NCBI RefSeq assembly: GCF_013618625.1
Contig: NZ_JABRWO010000013.1
Location: 164,293 to 228,292, forward strand
DNA length: 64,000 nucleotides
From: Bremerella alba
GTDB lineage: Bacteria > Planctomycetota > Planctomycetia > Pirellulales > Pirellulaceae
Reading direction: 5' to 3'
Part shown: in pieces, positions 18,417-27,367 of the stretch
How positions within the stretch are numbered: the first letter of the stretch is position 1
How the letters are laid out: the number at the start of each line of letters is the position of its first letter
The notes under the pieces: generated by a model
The model's database searches: none
What the model saw: only the letters and a program-made list of their open reading frames with translations
What the model was told of the DNA's origin: nothing
Made by a program: the position numbers and the translations under genes

Positions 18417-19385
18417 TTACTTGAGTCGCCAGAAAGTCTCCCACGGGATCTTCTGTTCTTTACGACACGCCTCGGTCTGTTTCGCGAAGCGAGCCGCGTC
18501 TACCGGATAGCCGGCCGTCTCGGCAATTCCGGGTACCTGTTTCGCCCAGTAGGCGTTGATGGCTCGCATCGCGACTTCGCGGTGAAACTTCGCATAAATC
18601 GATGCCAGCGCGGTAGGCAGAAACGCCTCCCCCTTCGAGCGGAACTCGACCGACACCTGTGTGGGGCCAATATCACCCATATAGCGGCTTACGCTGCGCG
18701 ACTCTTCGAGAATCTGCCACCAGGTATCAGGAAAGAAATGCTGTAAGAGCCCTGCGTAGTAGTCTCTCCCGCCATGTTTGTCGCACACAATCCGCACAGC
18801 CTGGGGTGACGCGGTTTGCATGTCTTTCAGCAGTCGCCGCACTAGACCAAGCGAGGCGTGCGAGAGGACCGTGCTCTTGTTGCCAATTCTGGCGAGACGT
18901 TCGTTGTAAGTCTTCTCAGTCAGAAATACGCTCCGAACATGGGCCAGCGACACGCCGCTTGCCTGACAAGCATGCGTGAACTGCGATGTTCGCTCAGCCA
19001 CCATTTCGACCGTAGCGTGTGTCGGACAGGCATGCTCCCAGCCTAAATACCAAGGGGCTAAGTCTTGAGGGACGGCGTCGCCCAGGTCTGGCTCACAGCA
19101 TCCTTGCCAGATGGGATGGATATGCGGTAGATGACTGCCGGTCGCCAGAACGGCTTCTTCCAGTAGTGAAAGATCGTCTCGCTTGCCGTACACCACCTTA
19201 GAATCAGCAATCGCCAGATGCTTGCGCGATGGCTTGCGCGAAACGGCTTCTTTCAGCAGATCGTAGAGTTCAAGACTTGCCAGGTCTGCGTGGCGGTCGC
19301 CGACATTCCAGACGGTGCCACCGATGACCAGTGGCCCCAGATTTGGGCCATATCCGGCTTCATCGATTCCAATCAGATATGCCAC
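18417..19385 (-). CDS. RNase HII-like protein, divergent
   Basis: This 322-residue protein begins with GIDEAGYGPNLGPLVIGG, close to the RNase HII/HIII DEAG active-site block. It also has IADSKVVYG (the DSK motif) and ALASIYAKFHREVAM (matching the ASIxAKVxR helix). A further acidic site may be in VCDKHGGRDYY. Together these support an RNase H fold with the metal-binding acids kept. It is much longer than RNase HII (about 200 aa), with inserts in the middle, so the activity may differ. The start is GTG 19385, the only sensible one. It lies 114 bp upstream of sufS on the same strand. Confidence 0.7.
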   Translation of the reverse strand: MAYLIGIDEAGYGPNLGPLVIGGTVWNVGDRHADLASLELYDLLKEAVSRKPSRKHLAIADSKVVYGKRDDLSLLEEAVLATGSHLPHIHPIWQGCCEPDLGDAVPQDLAPWYLGWEHACPTHATVEMVAERTSQFTHACQASGVSLAHVRSVFLTEKTYNERLARIGNKSTVLSHASLGLVRRLLKDMQTASPQAVRIVCDKHGGRDYYAGLLQHFFPDTWWQILEESRSVSRYMGDIGPTQVSVEFRSKGEAFLPTALASIYAKFHREVAMRAINAYWAKQVPGIAETAGYPVDAARFAKQTEACRKEQKIPWETFWRLK

Positions 19386-19444
19386 GCTTATTGCCGCTTG
19401 CGAGAGAACTCTGTTTGTTTCAACTCGCTAGGTTCTAAGCAGAT

Positions 19445-22400
19445 TTATCGAAATTGCAAGAGACCGAACTCCGCAGGCCCCATTTCATACAGGGCACTTG
19501 AAGGCCAAGCTTCGGTTCCTTCGCTAACCATCACGCGTTGCACGGCCATCCCCCAGGTATCGCCTGGTTGGAGCAATTGGCCAGACAATTCACGGAAAGG
19601 TATGGCCGCTTCAATCGTCCAGGTCGATTCATCCTGATCGGCGGCAACATACCAGTTGGGGTTCCACGTCAGATTGCCAGAAAGCGAATCGGCCGTCCTT
19701 CCTCGGTAGTCAACCGACAAGCAATACGAGGTGGCATAGTCGCGATCGAGATCGAGATAAATACGAACACGATCACTCGAGGTGAGGTCTGCGTCACGCT
19801 CGCGTGGCCGCTCTCCAGGAGCTTCGTAGTGGAAGTTTTTCGACTTCATGCACCGAATCGCGAGATACAAATAATCTTCATCAAAGCCCACAATCATTGC
19901 GGCCGGCGGTGCCCCCGCTTCAGGTGATAGAGTGCCTGCCTGGAAATCGACCGGCTTGCCCGTTTGCCAAACACGATCATTCAAACGGCCATCGAGGACC
20001 GGCTTCGAGTCTTCGTAGTTAGCCGCCACGATTGGGGCATCGACCTGACTATTGCCACGCCCTAAAACAAGCTCCCATTGAGCGCGTCGACACCAGGCGT
20101 TTTCTTGTCCCAGGTTCAACAAACGTCGAATGTAGGATTCTCCCTGGCGAGAATGGCCTTGCTCGGCATGCAATCGTTCTAACAGAAATGCCAAAGAAGG
20201 ATCGGCCAAAACATGGGGCATGTTTTGGTTCAATTCAGCGATCAACTTCGCGGCACGTTCCGGCGATTTGGTTGGACTTTTGTAGTTGGTAGGGTCGTTG
20301 AACGAAACGGTTGCGATCTCGCTGGCATCGGATGTCTCTTCCTCTGCATTCATTTCCTTGGGTGCCGTCGGAGCAGCGAATTCAACCGAGTCGCGGTTAA
20401 GAAACTGCATTTCGCTGCTCGCGTAATAGGCTAGTAGCCACGCGGCGGAACGCTCGGCAAGGACGTGGGTGGGAAACTTGCGAACAATCTGATGATGCAT
20501 ATCAGCGGACAGAGTCAAGTTGCCATTCTCGTTGGCCTTTTCTGCCAGGTGCGAAAGAACTTCCACGCTGCGTGCCGGCGGCAAGTCTTCCGACAGCTTA
20601 AGCATCTGCCCTAAAAGCAATGCTCCCCGCTGCTCGTCCTTGGCGGAATGGTTGATCATCTCGAACATATTCCGCCGCTTCTGAGCTGCCCTTTGAAGCT
20701 GCGCCAAATCGACCAGCGACATTTGCTGAGGTGGTCGCCGGGCCCCTTTACCAGCAGGGACCGAAAGCCCCGTAAAGATGTCACTCAAGCGGCCTTCGAG
20801 AAGGCCTGACGAACGTAAAACCTTCATTTCCAACGTGGAAGGTGAACTGCTCAGCTTGCCCGTTGCAACGCCTCGTGACACGCCAGCATGTTCCGATAAA
20901 GACATGGCGAGCTGCGGCGAGATCTGCGTCGTATTCAAGGTGATCGAGCCGTTTTGACCTTCCGGCACCACACTGCAGACTCGGGCAACCTTCCACGGTG
21001 CGAGCCCCAGTTCGGCTTGTTGTTCGGGGAAGCTATCGGCGTCGCCAGCTTTCTCCACGGCACGAAGCACGAGTTGGTTGACCATGTAGGCCAAAGGATC
21101 TTTACCGGTCGGATCGGCATAGTCGGTCAGCACCACGGTGGGTTTCCATTGGCGAATGCGTTGGACCAGGTAGCTTTCTGCGGCAGCGAGCCCCTGACCG
21201 TCGTTGGCGGCGTCCCAGGTCTTGGCCATTTGATCGCCGGTCAACTTAAGTTGCACGTCATGGGCCGGAAACTGCCAGGCCGTGTGACCGAAGTTCGCTC
21301 CGCTATGCAACAGAGCGTCTCTTAAAGGGGGACGTGGTTTTCCAGTTTGCGGCATAGGACGATTGATTACTTCCATACCAGTCAAATAGCCCTGCGAACC
21401 AGCGTGATGACTCACCAGTTCATAAGGAATGATCGACGAGTCGTGAAAGATTCCTAACAGCGCCAACCGCTGGCCCCCTTGCCGCTGCACGCTCCATGTT
21501 TGACCTCCATCCTTGGTATGCAAAATGGTTCCTAGTGAGCCGACGGCCCAACCGGTCGTTTCGCTGCGAAAGAAGATCGCGCGAATGGTTGCCGTAGTGG
21601 GCAGCTTCTGCGTGGTGAACGATTGCCCGCCGTTGCTTGAGTGCAGCACAAAACTGCCTGGGTCGCCGGCGATCCAGACCTGTTTTCCCAGACGCTCGAC
21701 GGCGTGAAAGTCGACCTGTCGATCGGTTTGCTGTAGCGGTCCCGGGGCGACAACTTCCCACGAAGTCCCCGCGTTGGTCGAATTGAGAATAAGTCCCCCT
21801 TCGCCTACGACGGTTGCGTCTTTGGCACCTGCGACGACGATATCCTGCATATCTCTTAGCGGATCGACCAGAATCGTGGGCTTACGAATGCCGCCGCGAT
21901 CGGCCAGCGAGAGATTACCACTGACGCCTGCCAGCAAGAGTTCACCACCAGGCAACACGGCAAACTTTTCAAAGCGAGTGTTCTGAGTGCCGGGCAAGCT
22001 TCGCCAACTGCGGCCACCATCGTTGGTTTCAAACATTCCGGTGGGAAACATGTGCGAACCATGACCCACGGCCCAGCCATGCCGAGTATCTTCAAATCGC
22101 ACACCGGTCAACTTGGGCAACGACTGCTCTGGCATCGCGTTCCATGACATGCCACCATCGCTGGTCGTGAGCACAACGCCACGTGTCTGGGTGCTGTAAG
22201 GCTGCTGATAGCCGCCCACGGCCCAACCGTGCCGCGAATCGGTGAAGTAGACACTTGCGAGATGGGCATCGGTGCCTGAGGGAATCTGCTTCCACTCAAG
22301 TCCCCCGTTATCGGTGTGCCAGATGGCACCGTGGTCGCCGACGGCAAGACCGTGCCGATCATCTACGAAGGTCACGTCGTTTAGCTGAGCATCCAAGTAC

Positions 22401-22507
22401 CAGGTACCCGGCACCTCGGCCTGGGCCGGAGATGCTAGCACCGTCAGGCATGTCAACAATAACGCGTTAGGCAGAAGTCGACCTAAGGCTGGAATGAGTC
22501 CGTTCAT
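19445..22507 (-). CDS. Secreted YCF48-repeat / PIG-L-like / CBM9-like fusion protein
   Basis: This 1020-residue exported protein has a signal peptide of about 31 residues. Residues about 32-330 are YCF48/BNR-type propeller repeats with recurring HGWAVG, TSDGG and SW groups. Residues about 340-560 resemble a PIG-L/LmbE deacetylase core (IRQWKPTVVLTDYADP, then LVLRAVEKAGDADSF), but the metal-binding AHPDDE-type motif is not seen, so it may be inactive. A helical middle part (to about 830) follows. The C-terminal about 185 residues are CBM9-like, with PVLDGRLNDRVWQ and YLYLAIRCMKS. ATG 22507 is chosen because it gives a clean signal peptide. The substrate is unknown. Confidence 0.75.
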   Translation of the reverse strand: MNGLIPALGRLLPNALLLTCLTVLASPAQAEVPGTWYLDAQLNDVTFVDDRHGLAVGDHGAIWHTDNGGLEWKQIPSGTDAHLASVYFTDSRHGWAVGGYQQPYSTQTRGVVLTTSDGGMSWNAMPEQSLPKLTGVRFEDTRHGWAVGHGSHMFPTGMFETNDGGRSWRSLPGTQNTRFEKFAVLPGGELLLAGVSGNLSLADRGGIRKPTILVDPLRDMQDIVVAGAKDATVVGEGGLILNSTNAGTSWEVVAPGPLQQTDRQVDFHAVERLGKQVWIAGDPGSFVLHSSNGGQSFTTQKLPTTATIRAIFFRSETTGWAVGSLGTILHTKDGGQTWSVQRQGGQRLALLGIFHDSSIIPYELVSHHAGSQGYLTGMEVINRPMPQTGKPRPPLRDALLHSGANFGHTAWQFPAHDVQLKLTGDQMAKTWDAANDGQGLAAAESYLVQRIRQWKPTVVLTDYADPTGKDPLAYMVNQLVLRAVEKAGDADSFPEQQAELGLAPWKVARVCSVVPEGQNGSITLNTTQISPQLAMSLSEHAGVSRGVATGKLSSSPSTLEMKVLRSSGLLEGRLSDIFTGLSVPAGKGARRPPQQMSLVDLAQLQRAAQKRRNMFEMINHSAKDEQRGALLLGQMLKLSEDLPPARSVEVLSHLAEKANENGNLTLSADMHHQIVRKFPTHVLAERSAAWLLAYYASSEMQFLNRDSVEFAAPTAPKEMNAEEETSDASEIATVSFNDPTNYKSPTKSPERAAKLIAELNQNMPHVLADPSLAFLLERLHAEQGHSRQGESYIRRLLNLGQENAWCRRAQWELVLGRGNSQVDAPIVAANYEDSKPVLDGRLNDRVWQTGKPVDFQAGTLSPEAGAPPAAMIVGFDEDYLYLAIRCMKSKNFHYEAPGERPRERDADLTSSDRVRIYLDLDRDYATSYCLSVDYRGRTADSLSGNLTWNPNWYVAADQDESTWTIEAAIPFRELSGQLLQPGDTWGMAVQRVMVSEGTEAWPSSALYEMGPAEFGLLQFR

Positions 22508-22686
22508 TCGCGAAACCACGATGATATCAGAGGGGAGAAGCGTACGAGAGTTTGGACGGAATCTTAGAAGAATTCGCACAATCGTGCCAATCCGGTTCGT
22601 CCGACTTTAGAGAATTCGTGCGAACCAAATCGAGAAAATTGCGATAAACAATAGATAGGATCCATACTTTCCTGGGGGAGACACCC

Positions 22687-23463
22687 ATGCCGCTGCAAAA
22701 CTGGAGAACTTTGCCTCTGATGGTTTGCGGCATTTGCTTGCTGTTGCCATCGCTGCTATCAGCCGCACCCCAGGCCGACTTCGAGAAGATTCTTTCCCCC
22801 ATTTTGGAAGATGCCGTCCATCGGTCGCTTCCCTCGTCTTTCAAAGACGAATCGGACTGGGGGCGCACTCACGAGTTCACCAAGCGGCTAAAAGTCCGCG
22901 GCAAATGGCATAGCTTGAAGCTCGAACGCGTTCGCGAAGCTCAGAACCATGGCGACTGGGTTCGCTATCTGGGGCATATTGAAGCCCCGAATCAGCATGT
23001 CCGGATTTGGATTGAAGAATTGAACGTGGGCCCCATGCGTTCGACCTGCCAGATTCATGCCCGAGTCGAGTTTCAGGGTGAGGCCGAATTTCAACAATGG
23101 GTCCGCGATGTGCGTCTGCTCGGCGTGAGTGTTGTCGCTGAAGCGACTGTGAAGATTCGTCTCGATGTCCAACTTGACAGCAAATGGGACATGTCGACGT
23201 TCGTATCGACGGCCGAATTGACGCCCACGGTCACCGGCGGTGCGATCGAACTCGAGCGGTTCTACGTCCACCGCATCGGCAAAGCTCACGGCGAAGTTGC
23301 CGAGCAAATCGGCGAACAACTCGAAGGTAAACTCGCTAAGAAGCTCTCTGGCAAGGAGGAAAAGCTCGTTCGTGAAGCGAATAAAGCAATTGCCAAAGAG
23401 CTGGAAAACGGCACCGTTAAGCTCGACCTGCTCGACTATCTCAAGAAGCAGTTGTTGAACTAG
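22687..23463 (+). CDS. Exported protein of unknown function
   Basis: I do not recognise this 258-residue protein. A hydrophobic N-terminus (LPLMVCGICLLLPSLLSA) gives a likely signal peptide cut near residue 27. The mature part has alternating strands at about 75-190 (KRLKVRGKWHSLKLE, HVRIWIEELNVGPM) and a charged C-terminal helix region (about 195-258) rich in Lys, Glu and Leu. The ribosome site GGGGGAG is at proper distance from ATG 22687. The gene is divergent from the large fusion protein and precedes the BioF-family gene by about 70 bp on the same strand. Confidence 0.65.
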   Translation: MPLQNWRTLPLMVCGICLLLPSLLSAAPQADFEKILSPILEDAVHRSLPSSFKDESDWGRTHEFTKRLKVRGKWHSLKLERVREAQNHGDWVRYLGHIEAPNQHVRIWIEELNVGPMRSTCQIHARVEFQGEAEFQQWVRDVRLLGVSVVAEATVKIRLDVQLDSKWDMSTFVSTAELTPTVTGGAIELERFYVHRIGKAHGEVAEQIGEQLEGKLAKKLSGKEEKLVREANKAIAKELENGTVKLDLLDYLKKQLLN

Positions 23464-23536
23464 GGTCAAGCCCGTTTGAGCGGTAAGCGCACTTGCGAAA
23501 TAATAAGAGGGTATCCTACTATTCCGCGAGAACCCC

Positions 23537-24700
23537 ATGTTTGACCCGCTTGCTTGGATTCCCGAACAACTTGATCTCCTTCAAGCGATGGAGCGTCGAC
23601 GTGCCATTCACGTTCGCTCAACCGCACAAGGAGCAACCGTTTCGTGGAAAGAAACCAAACTCATTAACTTCGGTAGCAACGATTACCTCGATCTGGCTGC
23701 AGATGCTCGCTTAGGCGATGCGGCCCGGGAAGCCATCACCGCAGAAGGATGGGGAAGTGGCGCCAGCCCGCTCATCACCGGCCGAGGAAACGACCAGGCC
23801 CGGCTCGAAGCTGAACTGGCCCAGTTTGAAGGGACCCAGGCCTCTCTGGTATTTTCGAGCGGCTTTGCTGCAAACGCCGGAACGATCGACGCGCTCACCG
23901 ATCGAGGCGACGTCATCCTTAGCGACGAAAAGAATCATGCCAGTATCATCGACGGCACTCGGCTTTCCAAAGCGACTGTGCGCGTTTATCCCCATCGCGA
24001 TGTCGACTACCTGGAAAACCTGTTGAAACAGTGCGGGACATTTCGGCGGCGATTGATCGTGACCGATACGCTCTTCAGCATGGACGGCACGATTGCCCCG
24101 CTGCCAGAGTTGGTCGACCTGGCCGAACAATACGACGCGATGCTAATGGTCGACGAGGCCCACGCTACCGGCGTATTCGGCGAGCAAGGGCATGGTCTCT
24201 GCGAACATTTCGGCATCGAAGATCGCGTGCCGGTGCGCGTCGGGACGTTCAGCAAGGCCTTAGGGGGACACGGCGGCTTTGTCGTCGGCAGCCAAACGCT
24301 CATCGACTATCTGGTGAATCGCTCTCGGCCATATATCTTCTCCACGGCGGCCCCGGCGGCCAATGCCGCGGCGATGCTTGCCGCACTTCAAATCGTGCAG
24401 AAGGAACCCCAGCGTCGTCAGACGTTGATGGCAAGTGCCAAGTTTTTAAGAGACGCGCTGCGTAAACAAGGGTGGGGGCTGGGGGATTGTCGTAGTCAGA
24501 TCATTCCGGTGATCGTCGGGACGGAAGCCTTGGCGATGCAGCTTTCCGCCAAGCTGTTCGACAGGGGCATGCTGGTCCCTGGGATTCGACCTCCATCAGT
24601 AGCTGACGGAGAGTGTCTGCTGCGGATCAGTCTTTCCTCAGGACACACGCGGCAGCACCTGGACACGTTGGTGGAAGCACTGGAAGAACTTCGTTTCTAA
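23537..24700 (+). CDS. bioF: 8-amino-7-oxononanoate synthase / AONS-family PLP enzyme
   Basis: This 387-residue member of the alpha-oxoamine synthase family condenses an acyl-CoA or acyl-ACP with an amino acid with loss of CO2. Motifs are NFGSNDYLDLAADAR, GSGASPLITG, FSSGFAANAG, DEKNHASIIDG, VDEAHATGVFG and the PLP lysine in GTFSKALGGHGGFV. Length and motif set fit BioF, the biotin-pathway enzyme using alanine and pimeloyl-thioester. Kbl or a serine-using paralogue cannot be ruled out without a tree. No other bio genes are adjacent. Confidence 0.82.
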   Translation: MFDPLAWIPEQLDLLQAMERRRAIHVRSTAQGATVSWKETKLINFGSNDYLDLAADARLGDAAREAITAEGWGSGASPLITGRGNDQARLEAELAQFEGTQASLVFSSGFAANAGTIDALTDRGDVILSDEKNHASIIDGTRLSKATVRVYPHRDVDYLENLLKQCGTFRRRLIVTDTLFSMDGTIAPLPELVDLAEQYDAMLMVDEAHATGVFGEQGHGLCEHFGIEDRVPVRVGTFSKALGGHGGFVVGSQTLIDYLVNRSRPYIFSTAAPAANAAAMLAALQIVQKEPQRRQTLMASAKFLRDALRKQGWGLGDCRSQIIPVIVGTEALAMQLSAKLFDRGMLVPGIRPPSVADGECLLRISLSSGHTRQHLDTLVEALEELRF

Positions 24701-24769
24701 GCTTCCGACATTGGCGACGAATAACTGCGTGTTATCATTTCGATAGGCGACCACCCCCTTTCAACATGG

Positions 24770-25270
24770 ATTAGAACCATTCAAGTTTTTGCCATACTGC
24801 TTGCTCTCTTTGTTACCGTTCCCTTAGTGGAACTCACCTTGCTACTGTGGCTGGCCCAGTACGAAGGGTGGTTGGTGACTTTGGGCATCGTACTGTTCAC
24901 TGGCATCCTGGGAACGCTTTTGGCACGCAGCCAAGGGTTTTCGACCTGGCAGAAGATTCAATCGCAGCTAGCAACGGGACAGATGCCTGGCAGCGCGATG
25001 GCCGATGCGGCGATGATCTTCGCGGCAGGAGCCATGCTGATGACGCCAGGCCTGCTAACCGATGCGTTGGGTTTCTCCCTGCTGATTCCCCCTTGTCGCG
25101 AGTGGATGAAGAAACGCTTTCTGGCCTGGGCCAAGTCGAAGTTTAATATCCAAGCCACCACCACCGTGGACGGAGAGACCCGCACCTACTCTAGTTCGCC
25201 AGAGAAATCGGAGATTGTCGATTCCTATGTCGTTTCCGAACCGAAACAGCACAAGGCGTTGGAAGACTAG
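24770..25270 (+). CDS. fxsA: FxsA family membrane protein with apparent ATT start
   Basis: This FxsA-family protein would have 166 residues if begun at ATT 24770. It has two or three membrane segments (FAILLALFVTVPLVELTLLL at the N-terminus, then VTLGIVLFTGILGTLLA) and the family block FAAGAMLMTPGLLTDALG. The first usual start codon in frame is GTG 24827, but that would cut off most of helix 1. The ATT aligns with the family's initiator Met and is followed by RTIQVF. An out-of-frame ATG-GAT-TAG mini-frame (24766-24774) overlaps the ATT. Either translation begins at ATT, or there is a sequence error. FxsA in E. coli is linked to phage T7 exclusion; its function here is unknown. Confidence 0.78.
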   Translation: MRTIQVFAILLALFVTVPLVELTLLLWLAQYEGWLVTLGIVLFTGILGTLLARSQGFSTWQKIQSQLATGQMPGSAMADAAMIFAAGAMLMTPGLLTDALGFSLLIPPCREWMKKRFLAWAKSKFNIQATTTVDGETRTYSSSPEKSEIVDSYVVSEPKQHKALED

Positions 25271-25289
25271 AAGTCCTCTCAAGAAAGTA

Positions 25290-25327
25290 AAAATGGCTAT
25301 CCTGCGAAGCCGCCGGATAGCCATTTT
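25290..25327. terminator. Bidirectional terminator between fxsA and the FlhA-C gene
   Basis: A 13-bp perfect stem (AAAATGGCTATCC with its complement) and a 12-base loop lie between two convergent genes. A and T runs on both flanks let it serve both directions. Confidence 0.85.
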
Positions 25328-25346
25328 ATAGTGTTTAGTCGTAGCG

Positions 25347-26861
25347 TTAACGTGGGCGACGCGGTGGCAATTCTTCCGCCATGTGCTCGGAAATCTTGCT
25401 CTTGCTGGGGCGATAGGTTGTGTCCTTCGCCACCGCCGGGTGCGGATTTCGCTTGACGGCCGTTTCCAGCGCCCCGACCTCTTCCGGCGAGACAATCATC
25501 TGCCAGTAGATTTCGGTCCCTCGTGGAATCTCGGCCAGACCCAGGACCGAAATCTGCGGGAAGTGAGGCGATAGGATTTGCCACAGGCGATTTCGCAGGT
25601 CCGATGAAACAATGACCGCGACCGGCCGCTGCTGATCGTCCAGTCGTTGGAACGCTTCCCGTAAAACTTCGACAAGCCGTTCCATCCAGCCGCGAACGTG
25701 CCGACCGGCGTCTTCATCGGTCATTTGCAACAGGGGGGCTTCCAAGTCCCGGTCGATCCCGATGGCATGGACTTTCCCGTCGGTATCGATATACCGCTGA
25801 ACGAGTTGCCGACCCAACCGGACGCGAACCATGGCGACGAGCGATTCGATCTCTTGATTGCGGTGGCCGTGCAAAGCAAGAATCTCGACGATTCGCGAGA
25901 AGTTCTTGATCGATTCGCCTTCTTCCAATAATCGCCGCAAAACGGCGTGCAGCAGGGACACTGTCATCGGGCTCGAGCGGACTTCGTCGAACTCGCCTGG
26001 GCTGCGATCTCGGAGCCGTTCGAGCATTTCACGAACGTCTCCCAACGTGAGAATCTCGTGGGCTTGTCGCCGCAAAGTTTCCTGGAGATGCGTGATCACC
26101 AGCATGGAAGGATCAATCACCAGGTACCCTAGTTGTTCCGCTTCCTGCTGCTGATCAGAGGTAATCCAAATGCCTGGTCCGCCAAAGGTTGGATCCGTTC
26201 CACGGACGCCCTGTAGAGTTCCACTGGAGGTTCCCATGTCGAGGGCCAGATACTGGCCAGGACCAAGTCGGCCACGTGCGACCTCGTATTGATCGATGAG
26301 AATTCGGTATTCCTGATCGCCTAAATCGAGCGAATCCCGAAGCCGCAGACGCGGAATGACAATCCCCATTGAATCGGCCAAATGGCAGCGAATCGCCGAG
26401 GTCCTCTGCATGATATCGGTCGACTCGGGATGAGCGAGCTTGACCAGTTTCTGCCCTAATTCCAGGGTCAAACGGTCGACTTCGAGAAATGCATCCCAGG
26501 GCTCCTGGGATGACTCCGGTGCTGAAGCGATTTCACTCTCGACGATCGGTACTGGCAAGTCTGCATGAAATTCCGGCAGCACCGGAACGTCCATCAAGTC
26601 ATCATCCGCACAGCGTATCGCGACAATATGATGAAAATGGACCAGGGCTTCCGAGCCATCTGCATGGGGTCCATCTTCGCCAAAATCCGATACGGAGCTA
26701 GACCAAGGGCTATCCTCCGACTCTTGCGAAGTCGAGGCATTAATTAGACGGACGCAGTCTTCGTAAACTGCGGCCAATTCTCCACGTAAGCGAACGTGGC
26801 CAAATGTCGATACATAAACATCCCTGCCGATGTAACGAGCCAGAATCGACGCATAATCCAT
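25347..26861 (-). CDS. Soluble protein with FlhA/EscV cytoplasmic domain and Sm-like N-terminus
   Basis: This 504-residue protein has no membrane segment. Residues about 126-475 match the cytoplasmic domain of FlhA-type type III export proteins. Matching blocks are GIVIPRLRLRDSLDLGDQEY, VARGRLGPGQYLAL, TFGGPGIWI, GYLVIDPSMLVITHLQE, LTLGDVREMLERL and VAVIVSSDLRNRLW. The FHIPEP membrane half is completely absent. Residues about 1-50 (RDVYVSTFGHVRLRGELAAV, EDCVRLINA) look like a small Sm-type barrel. A role as a ring-forming docking or regulatory platform is inference only. No flagellar genes are near. It is convergent with fxsA and shares a terminator. Confidence 0.82.
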   Translation of the reverse strand: MDYASILARYIGRDVYVSTFGHVRLRGELAAVYEDCVRLINASTSQESEDSPWSSSVSDFGEDGPHADGSEALVHFHHIVAIRCADDDLMDVPVLPEFHADLPVPIVESEIASAPESSQEPWDAFLEVDRLTLELGQKLVKLAHPESTDIMQRTSAIRCHLADSMGIVIPRLRLRDSLDLGDQEYRILIDQYEVARGRLGPGQYLALDMGTSSGTLQGVRGTDPTFGGPGIWITSDQQQEAEQLGYLVIDPSMLVITHLQETLRRQAHEILTLGDVREMLERLRDRSPGEFDEVRSSPMTVSLLHAVLRRLLEEGESIKNFSRIVEILALHGHRNQEIESLVAMVRVRLGRQLVQRYIDTDGKVHAIGIDRDLEAPLLQMTDEDAGRHVRGWMERLVEVLREAFQRLDDQQRPVAVIVSSDLRNRLWQILSPHFPQISVLGLAEIPRGTEIYWQMIVSPEEVGALETAVKRNPHPAVAKDTTYRPSKSKISEHMAEELPPRRPR

Positions 26862-27367
26862 TGAGAACCTTTCGTCTCAAAAGGTGCACGACTTGGATCT
26901 CGCAACCATCCGCGAAACCGCTTCCATGTTATGCTCGATTGTAGGCATTGCCCCCAATTGGCGGCAACTCAAAGAACAGAGTTTTTCGATCTTTGCGGTG
27001 TCCACCTGGGTAAACTATCCGGAGCGGCAAATTTCTGGCGAAGGTTCCGCAAAGTTTCTCGCAAGTACACGTTACGTCATTCGTGCAAAAGTTCTAAGTA
27101 CTAAAACGTGACGAACCGGAGAAACAGGGACATGTCCTGTAGGATATACTTCAATAAAGCACGGAAATACTTCGAGATGAACCAGTTCGTTCCGCTCGCT
27201 TTTTCGCTTAAAATTTGATTACGAGGAAAAAGCGGGCTTTTCTCAAGCTGGCACCTCGGTCACAATCCAGCAAAGCAATGGAATGTGACCAACAGGGACG
27301 CAAAGTAGCCCTTCGACTCGGCATTTCACTTCACGCGTGCCCATGGTCCCGTGCAAACGGAGAACGC
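26862..27367. other. Divergent intergenic region between the FlhA-C gene and phoH
   Basis: About 500 bp without a supported gene. A short frame at 26884-27111 has no ribosome site and no recognisable product. A palindrome GGACATGTCC lies at 27128-27137, extended by ACAG and CTGT with one bulged base; this could be an operator for phoH. Nothing else is seen. Confidence 0.4.

Noticed and set aside
26884..27111. 75-codon plus-strand frame between the FlhA-C gene and phoH
   Set aside because: No ribosome site, no recognised motif, composition unlike coding DNA nearby.
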